Source: Cudoniella acicularis (lineage: Eukaryota; Ascomycota; Leotiomycetes; Helotiales; Helotiaceae). From it: a stretch of 14,718 nt of DNA. Shown piece by piece: positions 1 through 9,205 of the stretch; the first letter of the stretch is position 1, and each line of letters begins with the position of its first letter. The stretch covers positions 1-14,718 of the forward strand of contig JAAMPI010001413.1 in the NCBI GenBank assembly GCA_013054445.1. Direction: 5' to 3'. The notes below the pieces were generated by a model. That model worked only from the letters and a program-made list of their open reading frames with translations, had not been told where the DNA came from and searched no databases. The translations under genes were made by a program, and so were the position numbers.

Positions 1-87
1 TTCCAACGAAACCATAGTTACATTTTCCTATTCCCTGCGCAGCGGTCGTCCTAACTTCAGAGCACGCTCCCAAATTGAAACACCAAA

Positions 88-1876
88 ATGACTTCTCCTA
101 CTCAATTCGCGGATTACATCGTCGTTGGTGGTGGAATTGGTGGTTCTGTGGTTGCCTCACGTCTTACACAGCGAGACACCAAACTCGCGGTGATCCTACT
201 CGAGGCTGGATCCGACCCAACCAACCATCCACTCGTACCAGATGCTAGCACCGCTTTGCAGGTCCGAGGCACAGAGCTGAATTGGAATTACACCACTATC
301 GACCAGGAGAACCTAGGTGGCCGAGCCTGTAATGCTTCAGCAGGAAAGGCACTTGGTGGTGGATCAGCAATAAACAGTGGTATGTGTCACTTTTCACACT
401 TTACACTTCATAGCCAGTCACTACGCGAAAGGCTAACAAAAGAAATTTAAAGGTGGTTGGATTCGTGGCGATGCCAAAGATTACGACCACTGGGCAAAGG
501 TAGTCAACGATCCCCGCTGGAGTTACAAGGGGTTCCTTCCATACTTTCGCAAGACAGAAACCTATCATGATGCCGGCGCTGACCGAGCACAACACGGTTT
601 CAGTGGCCCTATTCATACACAAACTGCACCCACTTCCAACCGAAACTATCCCATGCGTGAGCAAACGAAGGCAGCGTTCAATTCCATTGGAATCAAGGAA
701 ATCAAAGATGCAAACTGCGGTAATCCTCAGGGGCTGGCAGAGTGTACAGAGGCCTGGAAGAATGGGAAACGACAGTTGGCCAGTCATGCGTATCCTCTCA
801 ATGGGGTTCAAGTCATGACCGGGAAGCTAGTCAAGCGAGTGATCATCGAGGAAAAGGACAACAGGAAGGTGGCATTAGGTGTCGAACTTTCAGACGGCAG
901 TATCTTGGGCGCTACCCGCGAAGTCATCCTATGTGCCGGGACTTATCGAACACCGCAAGTCCTCATGCTGTCAGGAATAGGTTCTGCAAGCGAGCTTCTC
1001 AAGCACAACATTCCTCAAATACTTGACCTACCAGAAGTGGGCAAAAATTTACATGATCACCTCGGCACAACTCAGTTTTGGAAGCTGCGTAATCCCGAGA
1101 AAGGTCTCTCAGCAGGTTCTCCGAATTTCAACAACCCTGCCTACATGCTCGGGCTTCCTCTCGATTGGGTTGCTGTTCATACAGTCCCGGCTCAGGGTCT
1201 CAAAGACGCGCTTGTGCATGATGGTGAGATGGCTAGCCTCGATGTCAGCCATACGCAACTTGATGATCGCTCTCAACTTGAATTTTACATCATCTATGCA
1301 GCCGCCAGCGCAGATCCACCAATTCCCTTTGACGGAACCCACATTTCTTCCAGTGTCGTGGGGCTTCTGCCCACTTCACGTGGCAGTGTCACTATTTCCT
1401 CAAACAATCCTCACGATGATCCAGTCATTGACCCCAATTATTACGCCACTGAACATGATAAGTATGTGATGAGAAGCGGCTTGAAATTGGTTGGCAAAAT
1501 GCTCCTGGAAACCCAAGAGGGGCTGAATATCGTGACACAAGAAGCTGTGCCTGATGGCCTCAAGCCTTTGAGTTCGATTCTCAATGATGAAGATCTTGAT
1601 GCTCGTGTAAGAGCTAGTGGCAAGTAAGTGAATCAATTTCCAGATGTGAAAACTTCATCTAACACTACTTTCAGTACACTCTTTCACCCTGGCGGGACGG
1701 CTAGCATGGGAAAGGTTGTCGATTCACATCTACGAGTGATCGGAATTGAGGGGCTGAGAATTGTGGATGCTAGTGTTATTCCTGTGCCAATTGCAAGCCA
1801 TTATCAAGCCTGTATTTTTGCTCTGGGAGAGCAGGCCGTGGATCTGATCCTAGATCATGTCGAAGAAAAAGTTTAA
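88..1876 (+). CDS. GMC-family FAD-dependent oxidoreductase (3 exons)
   Basis: Exons 88-379, 453-1623 and 1675-1876 join in frame to 554 residues. Intron 1 (380-452) has GTATGT, CTAAC and AAAG; intron 2 (1624-1674) has GTAAGT, CTAAC and TCAG. Residues 10-19 hold the dinucleotide-binding GGGIGG with the following acidic E39 (LLEAGSD). GKALGGGSAINSG at about 85-97 matches GMC signature 1, continuing across the splice as GWIRGDAKDYDHW. GTYRTPQVLMLSGIG at about 260-274 matches signature 2. The C-terminal catalytic pair is His492 (LFHPGGT) and His530 (ASHYQ), so it is a His-His rather than His-Asn enzyme, as in glucose oxidase. GMC enzymes oxidise alcohols, sugars or related substrates with FAD; the substrate cannot be told from sequence. 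No signal peptide precedes the FAD motif, so it is probably intracellular. Length is normal for the family. The start is the first ATG (CAAAATGAC) just upstream of the Rossmann fold. Confidence 0.93.
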
Positions 1877-2492
1877 CTTTTCAAAAGGTAACTAGCACCT
1901 TCTGGTTATTTTCTTTGTTCGGTTGGGTTTCAAACCAGTCATTACTGTCATTTACTGAGATCTATCTAGAGTATTTATAGGATATATGTGGAGAAGAAAA
2001 TAAATCCCTTTCCTGTGATTCTATCACTCTTCAGCAGGCTTATTAAAAAAATCAAAAGCTGCTAATTAGTTCTCGTAGATCATTTAATTTATTTTCTGCT
2101 TTTGTGCCCTCCCGAAATACCTGGGCAGGATTTGTCAAGTCGCTAGCAACTACCTGCAAGCCTTTACGATAGACATTCTAGCTTCAACAACCTAATTGAA
2201 ACCCTCCAGGTTAATGTTAAAGGTATGAAGAAAGCCTAATTTTGACTCTACGGAAAAGCTTAGTGAAATTATAAAATCAACTGGAGCTCGGAATTATTAA
2301 GCAGGTTTGCTATGTCTTCTTTTTCTTAACAAAACATAAATCAACCAAACAATGTAAGTAAAATTAACGCAATGAAACTCCATTTTCAATTTTTGGAATG
2401 AAATTCTCTAGTAACTTCACTTCTCACCCTTGGCCCTAAGCATGATCCAACCATGAAGAGGTAAAAGCCTCTTCTTCAGGGCGATGAACTCT
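1877..2492. other. AT-rich intergenic region between convergent genes
   Basis: No gene is seen. The stretch lies between the convergent stops of the GMC gene (+) and the GNAT gene (-), so it should hold both 3' untranslated regions. An AATAAA is present at 1999-2004, about 125 bases past the GMC stop, and could serve as its polyadenylation signal. A small inverted repeat (GAAGAGG at 2455-2461 and CCTCTTC at 2468-2474) lies just beyond the GNAT stop. The middle part (about 2040-2400) is rich in A and T with no open frame of note. Confidence 0.6.
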
Positions 2493-3229
2493 TCACTTGG
2501 CTCTGGGAACATCTACATCAATCGTGAACTCATAATGATCCACAGTATTAAAACCGTGATCTTCATAAAAGAGTTTCGCATTGTCGGTAGACTCCACGAT
2601 TGTCTCGAGATCCATTTCGTCCGCCTTTTTGAGAACCCAGTCCATCATCATTCTTCCCACACCTTGACGACGGTGTGAAGGATGAGTGAAGCAATAGCTG
2701 ATGACTAACAACAAAACAGAAGGAAGTCAGTTTTCTTGAAGTCGTGGGAATGAAGCTGAGTTTGTCGTGCGTCTCGGAGTTGGTATCGTGGGAACTCACG
2801 GAAATGGGGTTTGCTTGAATATAGAGGGCGGTGATTGTTGAATTTTCTGAATACTTGCTCTGTGATCTCCTTCATATCACCTGTTTTTCTATCAGTTGTA
2901 TGTCGGCCGCCAATTCAACAATTGCACATTCCTTCTGGCCACCATGGAGCTGTGATCTCCGGACCCTTCTCGGCATGTGGGTTTTTCTCGCGAACATTCC
3001 AACCCAGTGCACCAACAACTTCACCGCTTTCATCCGTAACAAAGATCCCGTGGATGCTTGGATGGTGAGTATGCCAAAGTGCATGTCGAGTTGCACATTC
3101 CTCCAGAGAAGGCCCCTTGAACATTTCCCACATTCCATTGAAAGGGTTTGTTTGACTGGCTTTTTCCACCACAACAATTGAAGTAAAATCTAGATTTTCC
3201 TTTGGGAGTCCGTGTAGAGTGAAAGACAT
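2493..3229 (-). CDS. GNAT-family N-acetyltransferase (3 exons, first intron uncertain)
   Basis: Reading on the minus strand, exon 1 runs 3229 to about 2928, exon 2 about 2888 to 2800, and exon 3 2704 to 2493, giving about 200 residues. Intron 2 (2799-2705) is clear: GTGAGT donor, CTGAC branch, TTAG acceptor. Intron 1 is awkward. In-frame joins are 2927-2889 (GTGCAA/ATAG, 39 bases) or 2919-2881 (GTTGAA/ACAG, 39 bases); a GC donor at 2925 would give 45 bases. All give the same protein on both sides (WWPEG, then DMKEITEQVF). Domain evidence: a central strand GEVVGALGWNV, then FTHPSHRRQGVG, the acetyl-CoA pyrophosphate loop (R142-G147), then a helix (MMMDWVLKKADEM) and the late AKLFYEDHGF motif of GNATs. 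It should transfer acetyl from acetyl-CoA to an amine; the substrate is unknown. No signal peptide or membrane segment is seen. Confidence 0.85.
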
Positions 3230-3782
3230 GATTCTATCTTGGGCGTTGATCTACTATTGTGGTAATCATCTAATAGAAGAATGAATGGTTAAGGTTTTCG
3301 ACAAGTTCAAAAAGGCAAGAGCATGTCCTTTTAAAGAACCCAGGAAAATCAGAAATCTTGTGCCACACACTGCCATGAAGCTTGCTTGGAGTAGAAGTTC
3401 AAACATGTAACATTTTAATCGGTTGTCTTCGTCCAACATCATGTATCTACGGCCAGGGTTGGGGCAAATCTTAGTTGGAGCAGGGCATGGAAACCGAATA
3501 AGAGGAACGGCGTGAACTTGGATAATTTTCCATCTTGCATAGACTGAGAAAGAGACACGGTGAGGTTGGAATGCACTTGGTACAGTACCATACCGCACTA
3601 CCCTGTAAATGAAATAGTATAGCCCGATTATCACGCTATGAAAAGTAAACATGACATGATATGACACGACATGGCTTGAGGTGAGTTTTGTAAGGCTGCA
3701 AATCAGCGAGACGCGGAATAGTTTAAGACACGGCATCTTGCGGAACCACCTCATCTAGTGCGCTGCATTGTATTCAATAATA
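3230..3782. other. Upstream region of the GNAT gene, no gene seen
   Basis: This stretch holds the presumed promoter and leader of the GNAT gene, which starts at 3229 and reads left, and ends at the transposon-like element. A minus-strand frame covers 3266-3754 but its protein has no recognisable motif and its composition looks random. A cluster of imperfect ATGACATG-like units lies at 3650-3674, and a small palindrome GGTACAGTACC near 3580. I see no RNA gene. Confidence 0.5.
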
Positions 3783-3829
3783 CTATCCCCCCCCCAGGTT
3801 CATTAGCTATTTTGCCACTTTATTGCCAC
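3783..3829 (+). repeat. Left terminal inverted repeat of the MITE-like element
   Basis: It begins CTATC followed by a run of nine C in all (3787-3795), then AGG TTCATTAGCTATTTTGCC and two further TTGCCAC-type motifs. It pairs with 4151-4196 on the opposite strand. The C run is interrupted by AT in the right arm, so the left homopolymer is probably a later expansion. Confidence 0.85.
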
Positions 3830-4150
3830 TGTTGCGATACCGTCCAGCACCCCACTTCTCTTTCCACCAGGCACCTGATTATTGTCCAAAATCGCTCAGA
3901 AAGGTAAAACTGACACAATTGAGGTTATTCCCGCGAATATTCACACAGTATAAGCGCATACTTTAGATTTTCATAAATCCTTTTCCTTCGACAAGATTAC
4001 TTCGTAGAGGACCCTCTTCCTTCCTCCCTACTTTTCGTACCGTTGCGCGAGCCCTAGAATTAAATAATACATGCTTCCTATAGTGCTGGCTATAGAGGTG
4101 AAGAAAAGTATAGTGGAATTATAAGTGGAGTGCTTAGGCGCGGTGATAAA

Positions 4151-4196
4151 GTGGCAACAAAGTGGCAAAATAGCTAATGAACCGGGGATGGGATAG
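4151..4196 (-). repeat. Right terminal inverted repeat of the MITE-like element
   Basis: Reverse complement of the left arm: GTGGCAACAAAGTGGCAAAA leads into TAGCTAATGAACC and ends GGATAG, followed by TA. The inner 33 bases differ from the left arm at one position (G for A between the two GCCAC motifs). Confidence 0.85.
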
Positions 4197-4331
4197 TAAA
4201 CAGTACACGGCCTCGTTTGCTCTACAGCACTGAAGAGCTGACGGCGAACCGGTTGAAAATTATCAAAAGCTTGACCCTCTTAGCCTCTCTTCTCAAGTCT
4301 CAAGGGCCAACTCAACCGGTTGACTAATGTC

Positions 4332-5978
4332 ATGGCAGACCTTGCACTCAGCGTTGTCGGTCTCCTCGGCCTGGTTGGCACCCGTCTTGAAGTTCTCAAT
4401 TTCGACTTTACCGTCAAAGGCCGCAAAAAGATTTCAGTCCTCTCGGTGCTGCTCGATTTCCAAGGATTTTTCCTAGGAAGATGGGCAGAAAATGTGGGCA
4501 TTATCCCCACGCCTCTCCACACCCATGGAGGACGCCACATCCCCGAAGGCCTGTACCGGTTGGTGGAGAAGAACCTCGAACGTTTGATGATACTGTTTGA
4601 TGAATCACAAAATTTGGTTGAGCGATACAAGGAGAAATCAGGCTTGGAGCCTCTGGTGCGATTAGAAGCACGCTCGACATCAGTGCTGCGGATCCTCGAG
4701 CGACTACACGAAGATGTTGCTATTAGACGCCCCAAATCATTCCGCTAGGCAGTGAGAGACTACGACAAGTTCAAGAAGCTGGTAGATCAGATATCCACAC
4801 TGAACTGTTTGAACGCCAACTCCTGGTTGACACCATTACGCCCACGACGTCGGCCAGCGGGGCGGCGACAATTCGCAGGGCCATAGCGGGGACTGTTGCA
4901 ATGGAAGGACACGACGTTTCTTTCACAGCTACTCTGGATGCCATACGGGGCGCGGCGGGCATCAGAAGCGCCCTCCCACTATGCACATCGACACTGATCA
5001 TGACACAAGTCAACCTCGAATTGAGAATCCAAAATTCGATGAAGATTTGCCCCTAGATTTGGCTCGTTGGACAACAAAATACACCTCGTCAGATCAGAAG
5101 AATACGGACGGAGCACAGCCTATAATGATCGAGTGGCGGTTAGGCGACTCCTCCACCCCAGCTCAAACCTTTGAAAAGAATGTTGCAGAACTCTCAAGTC
5201 TTCTTTCTCTCGTCTCAGCAAATACTAAATTCCACACACCCAAATGCTTCGTGTACTGCGTAGATACGAACTTTCGTCTCGGGACACGCTATGCTTTGAT
5301 CTTCCAAGCGGCCAAAGGGGAGCGGCGGTCTAGACCCCATCCAGCGGCCCCTTGAGACTGCAATCTGCGAGTCAATTATCCCTGAGCTCGGCATCCGATT
5401 CTACATCGCCCGTGAGCTTGCAACAGCAGTGTACTATCTGCTCTGCACTGGTTGGCTGCACAAAGGCATCCGGAGCCACAATGTTGTCCTTTTTGAACGA
5501 CGGAAAGCTGGCGATCCAGTCCTTCGAACCGAAGCTACCGTATACCTCCTCGGCTTCGAATTTGCACGGCCTGATCAACTTGGCCAGAAATCTCTCAACG
5601 ACAAGGAGAATGAAGACCTGGATTTGTACCGCCACCCAGCGACGGCGAGCACACGGTGGGGCTCGGACGGGTACCGCATCCACAGCTATCAGAAGCAGTA
5701 TGATATTTACAGCCTTGGTGTCGTGCTGCTGGAAATAGGCCTTTGGCGAACAGCTGTATATCTGAAGAATGGCTATAGAGAGCGTCAGCGTCGTGGCAAG
5801 ATTTCCGAAGAGACATCCTCAACTTGTTTGCAACATAAAGCTATGGCGGATTTGCCTTTTCAAATGGGCCAGAAATATACAGACCTAGTTCTTCACTGCT
5901 TAAGAGGAACTTTTAGTGTTGAACAGCCAGATTCACAAGGTGCTAGTCTTAGATAGGTTGAACAAATGTAAAGCCTGA
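4332..5978 (+). pseudogene. Broken HeLo-domain / kinase-like (pseudokinase) gene
   Basis: The N-terminus (4332-4748) resembles fungal HeLo/prion-inhibition domains: MADLALSVVGLLGLV, then LLDFQGFFLGRWAENVG, the conserved helix ending RW-E-VG. The C-terminal part resembles the kinase-like half found with HeLo in fungal proteins: IMIEWRLGD (about 5127), WLHKGIRSHNV in place of the HRD loop (5453-5485), YLLGFEFARP where DFG would be (about 5543-5572), and DIYSLGVVLLEIGLW (5702-5746). The missing HRD and DFG residues suggest a pseudokinase, as I recall for this family. The frame is broken several times: TAG at 4746-4748 where relatives have Trp, then frame changes near 4795-4810, 4981-5020, 5300-5352 and about 5937-5945; the family-like C-terminal tail (LNKCKA) ends at 5976-5978. 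No splice sites explain these breaks. HeLo proteins act in heterokaryon incompatibility and cell death; this copy appears inactive. Confidence 0.78.
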
Positions 5979-6118
5979 AGTCTTTTCAGCTTGTTCCACA
6001 ACATGTATGAACGTAAAGGTATAAAAAATCATCATAACCCAACGCCTAGCTAGCATAAATACAATCCATCCCCTCATGTATTTCCCTACTCACTTTCCTT
6101 CCCCTCAAACTCACTAAC

Positions 6119-7834
6119 TCACCAACCCAAAAATCCTAAAACACCCCTCTTCCCCTTCCCACCCATATCTCCACTCATACCCATACCCATGCCAGTAGGC
6201 TCCGCACCACCCACAGTCTCCATATCGGTACAAGGATCTATCATCGCCTCTCCACTCGTGCTGCTAACAACGCTCGTCGTCATGCTGCCCGTTTGCAACA
6301 CCACGATTGTGGTCTGGAAAGTGGCGGTCGCTGTGCGTATTATGTAGGCTGTTGATTGGGAGCAGGTGTTTGTTGTTAAGGCGCCGTTGGCGGGTGAGTT
6401 AATGGTTAATAGGGTTGATAAGGTGAGTGGGGTGCCAGAGGAGAAAGAGGAGGAAGGGCAAGGCGTTTCCTCCGGTTCTTGGGTATGGTGTCCATACCCA
6501 TGTGTGTGGTGGCTGCGGTTCTCGGATCCGGTGGTAAAGGAGATGGTGGAAGTTGAAAAGGTGGTGAGTGAGGTTGCCGATTGGACGGTGGTGGTGGTGC
6601 TTGGAAACGTGCTGCTTGGAGAGACCGCGGATGAAGATCCCGTTTGCGTGTTGCTGTTAGTGGAATATTGATGCTCGTATCCATGTCTGTGGCCGCCGTG
6701 ATGATGGCCGTGTTCGCCTCCGTGGGTGCTCTGTGCGGGTGCGCTTGAGGGAGCCAATGTTCCTGCTGTCTGTTCACTTGTTGATGCGCTGTTTGCGCTG
6801 GAAGTGATGACAGAAATGCCTTCAGTGCTAGTACAAGGCTCAGAAACTGTGAGAGAAGCAGGAACAATGCAGGAACAGGCGGAAGAGATGCTTGTTGGTT
6901 GGGTATTACATTGGGAAACGTGGTCTGGGAAGTTTGTGGTTACTGTGTTGGCGGTCATTGTGTAGGTGGCGCAGAATTGGGAGGTTTGTGGGAGAGATTG
7001 GAAGAATTGACGGAGGCAGTTGTCCTGGTGGCAGGTTGTTGGTGGTGGGGTGGGCGCGGTAGCTGGAGCGATGGTTTGGCTGGATGTTATTCCTGATGCT
7101 GTGCTAGTGGTCGAGGTCGAGAAGGTTGTGCTTGGCTGTGTGCTTGGAGGTGTGGCAATGGCAATGCAGGAGCAGGCTGAGGAGACGTGGGCCGGATTGG
7201 CATCACAGTTACCGAGGTAGTAGGGAATACCGGTGGGAGAGGTGTTTTCAGTCGTGTTGTAGGTCGCGCAGAAAGCGGTTACTCGGGGTTCACGGATGAA
7301 TTGGCGAAGACAGTTGTCAGGCTGGCAATCCAACGGAGCGCTTGATGTAGTAACAGAAGAGGAGGTGGCGGTACCGATTTGAGGCGGAGCTGCTGGTTGA
7401 ACCGGTTGAAACTCCTGTGGGGCTGGCATTGGTTGAACCTCCGTCGTGATGATGCTCATGATGCTGATGCTCATGAGGATCGTGATGATGGTAACGGTAC
7501 TCTCTTGTGGCGCTTGAAGCAGCAGCGCTGGCCTGTTGACTGGAAGAGGTAGAAATAGAAGTGCCTGGGGTAGGAGTGGTCGAAGAACCCCCAACAGCAC
7601 TGCTCGACTGCGTAATCACAGAAGAGCTTAAAGTGGTGGCGATACTTGACGAAGAAGAGATCCCCACTCCGGTTTGAGAGAAACGAAAGATGTGACTGTA
7701 ACGGTCGATACGGGAGAGGAATCACAGCCATCAGATCGTCCATGATCATTCTCATAGTGATGATTGGTAGTGGGCTTGGCAAAGACTAGTGTAAGGAGGG
7801 CTGCAATGGCGAGAAGCCTCAGGTTCGGAGACAT
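6119..7834 (-). CDS. Secreted Ser/Thr- and His-rich protein with two six-cysteine DNCLR modules
   Basis: The start at 7834 gives MSPNLRLLAIAALLTLVFA, a clear signal peptide; an ATG 11 codons further upstream (7867) would spoil it. The product is about 555-570 residues. Two modules follow, each with six Cys: 7327-7166 and 7033-6869, both with DNCLRQF, FCATY and SSACSCI. The DNCLR motif is common in fungal secreted proteins of unknown function. Long Ser/Thr linkers suggest heavy O-glycosylation and a wall or extracellular site. His clusters occur near 7441-7497 (HHHDPHEHQHHEHHHD), 6724-6671 (HGGEHGHHHGGHRHGYEH) and 6511-6485 (HHTHGYGHH), so metal binding is possible. The frame changes twice: about 7665-7700 (one-base offset, no usable intron) and 7390-7440 (explained either by an indel or by a weak 46-base intron, GTTCAA...CCAG). 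It may be a real gene with sequence errors or a decaying one. No convincing GPI signal at the C-terminus. Confidence 0.72.
6869..7327 (-). repeat. Tandem pair of six-cysteine DNCLR modules
   Basis: Module 1 (7327-7166) and module 2 (7033-6869) have matching cysteine spacing: C-x4-C-x13-C-x20-C-x10-C-x-C versus C-x4-C-x14-C-x20-C-x10-C-x-C. Shared words are DNCLRQF, FCATY and SSACSCI; the rest has diverged, so the duplication is old. A Ser/Thr/Pro linker of about 44 residues separates them. Confidence 0.85.
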
Positions 7835-9205
7835 CTTGGCTGTTCCGAGCCGAAATTTTGAATACAAAGAACAATGGCTGACTCAACAAGAATCAGTTGA
7901 AGATAAACAGAGAATTGCAGTTGAAATCAGAACTAAGAACGAGTGTGGAGGTAGTGAGTGTGGGATCGTTGAGATCGTGGGTTGGTGAGGTAGAGGAATT
8001 CAGAGAAGAACAGTCTTATATTTGACATAGGATCGAAGGAGAAGAAAATTTTGCGCAAGGCATTGTGGTGTATTGAATAAAATATTGTAGTCTTGCAGAG
8101 GACAAAGGATGACTGAATCACTAAATCATGGTATTGGTACTAGTATATTGAAAAGCCTTGATGGACGAGAAGCCCAACTAGGGGTCGAAGATCTAGGGGA
8201 AAAGCAACAGCCTTGCTAATATTAATGAATGATGATTTACTAGTGTGGTCGAGGAAATTGGTTTTTCATTAGATGGTATAGTTCTCGAAGCAAGGGGATC
8301 AGCGAGGCCTTCGCCAGGGTTGTCGAGGAACTGAGATCAAGCCCCGATTTCAAATTATAAAGCCAAAGTAAAGTATTGTATTGGGAGATGGTGAGAATGC
8401 AATGTTTCTCCTCCGCCTAATATCCAATGCCATGGTCTCCTTTCAAAAACGATCGAGTCACATGACCTTATCACATGGCGCAGATTGGATTGTTGTCTGT
8501 CTGCTTAGGTGTGTTCAAGAGTAAACAACATCAGATGAGAGCCTACGGGATTGGCTGCAAGTGCATATGTATTCTGGGTGTGAGAGGGTCTGCTGCCAAT
8601 GACGAGTAAGCTTGCTTCTCTAGCAAGGACTGACATTACACTAAGAACCAAGCACAGTAAAGGCCCCTCATTGTCGGTGTCGGGATCGGGGAGGTCTCGC
8701 CACTAAGCAGCCCCTGCGGAAATCCCCTTGAAGATCCAATGCAATCAACGAATGAAAGAATAATCCCAAACAGGAAATTGTGAAGCATTAGGGACGCGTC
8801 GAAACATAGAAACAATGTGAGGAGTGAGCGGAGTGAGGTCTAAAGAGAGTGAAATGTTTCACTGAGGCCCTTCCCGCTTTTAGCGTCACTCGTCAAAAAT
8901 GAGAGGTGCCTAAGCGGCCTCGTTGCCTCGCATCAGCGGAAATGTCGACAGACACCTGCGCACCCTTTTTTTTGTTGATTGCGAAATCTTCTCTCCTCTT
9001 CCTGTTCACCCTCTCCAGCCCATCGCAACTTTCGCAATCCTCGTTGTTTGCCCTCACGGCCACGGCCCCCACTCCATGACGGACACCACAGAACAATAGC
9101 TTGTGCGGGCGCCGTTTCTCTGCCCTAAGCTCGCCCTCCCTGCGCGGGCTCCATCTACTGCTCCCAGCGTTTCTTTTTCTCCCCGCGGCCCCTCTTTCGT
9201 TCATT
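7835..9205. other. Divergent promoter region between secreted-protein and LAMTOR1-like genes
   Basis: No gene is seen in 1.37 kb; the two flanking genes are transcribed away from it. Possible regulatory words include GTCACATGAC (8457-8466) followed by TTATCA (8468-8473) and a second CACATG (8472-8477), and several CCAAT/ATTGG boxes (for example near 8424, 8484 and 8550). A GTGAAA-TG-TTTCAC inverted repeat lies near 8850. From about 8930 to 9205 the plus strand is pyrimidine-rich (CTCTCCTCTTCC, TTTCTTTTTCTCC), typical of fungal core promoters and leaders, consistent with transcription of the gene that starts at 9206. Confidence 0.55.

Larger units (their letters stand above)
3783..4196. mobile_element. 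MITE-like non-autonomous DNA transposon with TA target duplication
   Basis: The 414-bp block is bounded by inverted repeats: 3783-3829 on the left and 4151-4196 on the right. The two arms share TTCATTAGCTATTTTGCC and agree over 33 inner bases with one mismatch; the outer parts (CTATCCC...) differ at two bases plus one indel. Each end abuts TA (3781-3782 and 4197-4198), which fits the TA duplication made by Tc1/mariner, Fot1 or pogo-type elements. The inverted symmetry continues weakly inward (AGCACCCCACTTC on the left, AGCACTCCACTTA on the reversed right). No transposase frame exists inside, so it would have to be moved by an element elsewhere. It sits 135 bases upstream of the HeLo/kinase-like pseudogene. 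Superfamily assignment is inferred from the TA duplication only. Confidence 0.8.

Noticed and set aside
2455..2474. Hairpin GAAGAGG/CCTCTTC as a terminator
   Set aside because: Intrinsic terminators are not used by RNA polymerase II; a 7-base stem occurs often by chance.
3266..3754. 162-codon minus-strand frame upstream of the GNAT gene
   Set aside because: No domain, signal peptide or biased codon use; Cys, Phe and Arg scattered as in chance frames; overlaps the expected GNAT promoter.
4332..5978. Intact multi-exon reading of the HeLo/kinase-like locus
   Set aside because: Breaks lack plausible donor/branch/acceptor sets, and the in-frame TAG at 4746 falls inside a conserved segment with coding sequence on both sides in the same frame.
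6366..7220. Several plus-strand frames (60-100 codons) opposite the secreted protein gene
   Set aside because: They are the antisense of Ser/Thr-rich codons (giving Val/Gly/Glu-rich peptides), a usual shadow of low-complexity coding sequence.
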